This document shows positions 5,561 through 7,401 of a stretch of DNA of 7,401 nt, in pieces; positions within the stretch are counted from its first letter, which is position 1; the number at the start of each line of letters is the position of its first letter. The notes beneath the pieces were generated by a model that saw only the letters and a program-made list of their open reading frames with translations, was not told where the DNA came from and ran no database searches. The stretch is from assembly GCA_043747595.1 (NCBI GenBank), contig JAYTOX010000131.1:1-7401 (forward strand). Reading direction: 5' to 3'. Source of the stretch: JADKIH01 sp043747595 (lineage in GTDB: Bacteria; Bacteroidota; Bacteroidia; AKYH767-A; 2013-40CM-41-45). Both the position numbers and the translations under genes were made by a program.

Positions 5561-6247
5561 ATGGAATTATCATTAAAAATTAAAATGAATGAAAAACTCT
5601 TTCTTCGCAACCCGGAAGAAACAGAGTTGGGAAGGGAAATTATACTGCACAGTATTGTTCTAATTCATAAAACGGGGTTTGAATCTTTCACTTTTAAAAA
5701 ACTTGCTGAAAAAATTGGAACTACTGAAGCAGGCATTTACCGTTACTTTGAAAATAAGCATCGTTTACTTGTTTACATTGTTTCGTGGTATTGGAGTTGG
5801 CTTGAATACAAGGTGATGGTTCATACCAACAATATCCAAGCACCCGAAGTAAAACTTAAATTAATAATTCAGATACTTTCTACACAGGTTAAAGATGATG
5901 TGCAAACGAAACATATTGATGAACAGCTGTTGCATGAAATTGTTAGGATGGAAGGAGCAAAGGCGTATCTGACAAGACATGTAACCGCTGACAATAAACT
6001 GCAATTATTTAAACCTTACAAAGACCTTTGCGCAAGCATTGCAGCAATTATTCTCGAATGTAATCCGATGTACAAATATCCCCGTTCATTGTCAAGCACT
6101 ATAATAGAGATGGCACATTCTCAAAATTTCTTTATGAGAAACCTCCCTTCTTTAACTGATTTTGGAAGAATTAAGGATGATAAAAAAGTAATCGGGTTTT
6201 TAGAAGATTTGGTTTTTGCATCCTTGTTTCCTGTGAAGCGGAAATGA
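5561..6247 (+). CDS. TetR/AcrR family transcriptional regulator
   Basis: A DNA-binding regulator of 228 residues, or 220 if translation begins at the second ATG (5585), which sits behind an A-rich leader and gives MNEKLFLRNPEE. The first ATG (5561) is given here; the choice is unresolved. The N-terminal TetR_N domain spans about 24-70: helix one GREIILHSIVLIHKTG, then the helix-turn-helix FTFKKLAEKIGTTEAGIYRYFENKHRLL at 43-70, with the typical IYRYF recognition helix. The rest (about 75-228) is the helical ligand-binding and dimerisation domain, rich in aromatic residues at YWSWLEYK. Its inducer cannot be predicted. The gene is divergent from the carbonic anhydrase gene, with the palindromic operator between them, so autoregulation plus control of the carbonic anhydrase-SPFH unit is likely. 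Usually such proteins repress. Confidence 0.92.
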   Translation: MELSLKIKMNEKLFLRNPEETELGREIILHSIVLIHKTGFESFTFKKLAEKIGTTEAGIYRYFENKHRLLVYIVSWYWSWLEYKVMVHTNNIQAPEVKLKLIIQILSTQVKDDVQTKHIDEQLLHEIVRMEGAKAYLTRHVTADNKLQLFKPYKDLCASIAAIILECNPMYKYPRSLSSTIIEMAHSQNFFMRNLPSLTDFGRIKDDKKVIGFLEDLVFASLFPVKRK

Positions 6248-6606
6248 TGAGATGCAGCCATGAATAAAATAGCACAAAAATTATTTTCAATGAAATCGAA
6301 ATAAAACTTGTCATTGGAGTTGCTGCTGCTAAAAACGGTCCTGCTGCCTCTGGCCAAAATAAAATGTGAAGAAACTTTGCGTTGGGTTTTTATGGATGAG
6401 GTTGCTGCATTTTTAATTTTTCGAAGGGATAACTGTACGGATTTATCGACCTTGCATACGATTCATTTTTTGTCCAATAGTTCATTTTCGCACTGTCACC
6501 AAATGGATGCAGCTAACAGTTATATTTCCCCAACACCTTTTTTTAAATTATTTAATAAGTAATAATCACTTTGGGAAAATACATAACATTCGTTAATTGA
6601 ATTAAA
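6248..6606. other. Gap between convergent genes; no convincing gene
   Basis: This 359-bp gap lies between the TetR gene and the 3' end of glnS. A plus-strand frame opens with TTG at 6308 and runs 84 codons to 6562, but its product is cysteine- and serine-speckled with no domain. A different plus frame ending at 6369 reads KLVIGVAAAKNGPAASGQNK, which looks more protein-like yet has no good start: a stop lies at 6265-6267. A 14-codon frame (6260-6304) opens in the same register as the TTG frame. These hints may be a degraded gene. No hairpin-plus-T-run terminator was found for either flanking gene. Confidence 0.4.
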
Positions 6607-7401
6607 TCAGCTTACCACATTCTGTTTTTTTGCCCATGAATCTTTCAACGCCACTGTCTGATTGAAAATTCTTTTTGAAGGTGTTGAATCTTTGTCCATG
6701 CAGAAATATCCTTTTCTAATGAACTGAAACATCTCGCCCGGCATCGCATTTTTCAACGCTGGTTCTGCATAGGCATTCGGAATTATTTCTAAACTCTTCG
6801 GATTTAATAAATCTTTAAAATCTCCTTCTTCGGTCGCAGGATTCTCATGTAAAAAAAGTCTGTCATACATTCTAATCTCGCAGTTGACCGCATCTTTAAC
6901 ACTCACCCAATGAATCGTTCCTTTTACATTGATACCACTCGTATCGTGACCGCTCTTGCTTTCAGGAATATAGGTACAATGAATCTCCGAAATATTTCCG
7001 ACCTCATCTTTTTCAAACGATTCGCATTTGATGATGTATGCACTCTTCAGCCGAACCGACAATCCCGGTCCGAGACGAAAATATTTCTTGCCCGGCGTTT
7101 CCATGAAGTCACCTCTCTCAATCCATAATTCTTTTCCAAAAGGAATTTCGCGTTCACCGCCATTTTCTACTTCCGGATTATTTTCTCCAGGTAACATTTC
7201 TGTTTTCCCTTCCGGGTAATTGTCAATGATCAGCTTTACAGGATCCATCACAACCATCATACGGCTTGCAGATTTGTTAAGATCTTCGCGAACGAAATGC
7301 TCAAGCAGTCCTATATCGATCACATTTTCTCTGCGTGCAATTCCGATACGGTCACAGAATTCACGGATACTGGCCGGAGTATAACCACGTCTTCGCATCC
7401 C
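6607..7401 (-). CDS. glnS: Glutaminyl-tRNA synthetase, C-terminal half (partial)
   Basis: This cytoplasmic class I aminoacyl-tRNA synthetase charges tRNA-Gln with glutamine. The gene runs off the right edge, so its N-terminal catalytic domain is missing and only about 264 C-terminal codons remain of a usual length near 555. Visible pieces match E. coli GlnRS closely: RRRGYTPASIREFCDRIG at the start of the fragment, then REDLNKSASRMMVVMDPVKL, the beta-barrel anticodon-binding domains with GTIHWVSVKDAVNCEIRMYD, and the terminal GYFCMDKDSTPSKRIFNQT...LKDSWAK. The stop is TGA at 6609-6607. The region is visibly more GC-rich than the rest of the window, as expected of a conserved housekeeping gene. 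Presence of glnS implies direct charging of tRNA-Gln. It is convergent with the TetR gene, and no functional link to it is suggested. Confidence 0.97.
   Translation of the reverse strand, partial: GMRRRGYTPASIREFCDRIGIARRENVIDIGLLEHFVREDLNKSASRMMVVMDPVKLIIDNYPEGKTEMLPGENNPEVENGGEREIPFGKELWIERGDFMETPGKKYFRLGPGLSVRLKSAYIIKCESFEKDEVGNISEIHCTYIPESKSGHDTSGINVKGTIHWVSVKDAVNCEIRMYDRLFLHENPATEEGDFKDLLNPKSLEIIPNAYAEPALKNAMPGEMFQFIRKGYFCMDKDSTPSKRIFNQTVALKDSWAKKQNVVS

Noticed and set aside
6308..6562. 84-codon plus-strand frame starting with TTG
   Set aside because: Rare start codon, no recognisable motif, unusual composition rich in Ser, Cys, His and Phe, and competing coding-like signal in another frame. 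Kept only as part of the gap description.

Overview
The window reads as chromosomal DNA from a member of the Bacteroidota, probably an environmental flavobacterium or sphingobacterium relative. Three things suggest this. The DNA is AT-rich, start codons sit behind A-rich leaders rather than clear Shine-Dalgarno sequences, and one promoter matches the Bacteroidota -7 element TAnnTTTG. Identification rests on reading the proteins and motifs; no database search was possible.

Layout, left to right. (1) 1-951, plus strand, accessory in character: the last codons of an unknown gene, an 8-bp perfect hairpin, a roughly 100-bp imperfect palindrome, a small lipoprotein gene with a BamE/SmpA-like motif, a second imperfect palindrome and a run of ten G. 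The lipoprotein gene therefore lies between two palindromic elements, much like a mobile gene cassette. (2) 3180-952, minus strand: a compact four-gene membrane-protein operon, TerC family, then a 59-residue small membrane protein, then DedA family, then a YqhA/UPF0114 protein. Neighbours overlap by 14 bp, are separated by 3 bp and overlap by 4 bp. (3) 3181-3805: a gap with a possible 56-codon gene and traces of a decayed reading frame. (4) 5447-3806, minus strand: a beta-carbonic anhydrase with a lipoprotein signal, then a prohibitin-like SPFH membrane protein. (5) 5448-5560: a divergent control region with a near-perfect 15-bp palindrome, a flanking 9-bp inverted repeat and a TATATTTG promoter element for the carbonic anhydrase. 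(6) 5561-6247, plus strand: a TetR-family regulator, probably controlling that region. (7) 6248-6606: no convincing gene. (8) 7401-6607, minus strand: the C-terminal half of glutaminyl-tRNA synthetase, a housekeeping gene of visibly higher GC that runs off the window.

How the genes may work together (inference): TerC proteins export manganese, DedA proteins support proton-dependent membrane homeostasis, carbonic anhydrase interconverts CO2 and bicarbonate, and SPFH proteins organise or protect membranes. Side by side with a TetR regulator, they look like an envelope stress, pH and metal homeostasis island. The least described parts are the small membrane protein inside the TerC-DedA operon and the palindrome-flanked lipoprotein gene. 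No CRISPR array, tRNA, rRNA or insertion sequence was recognised.
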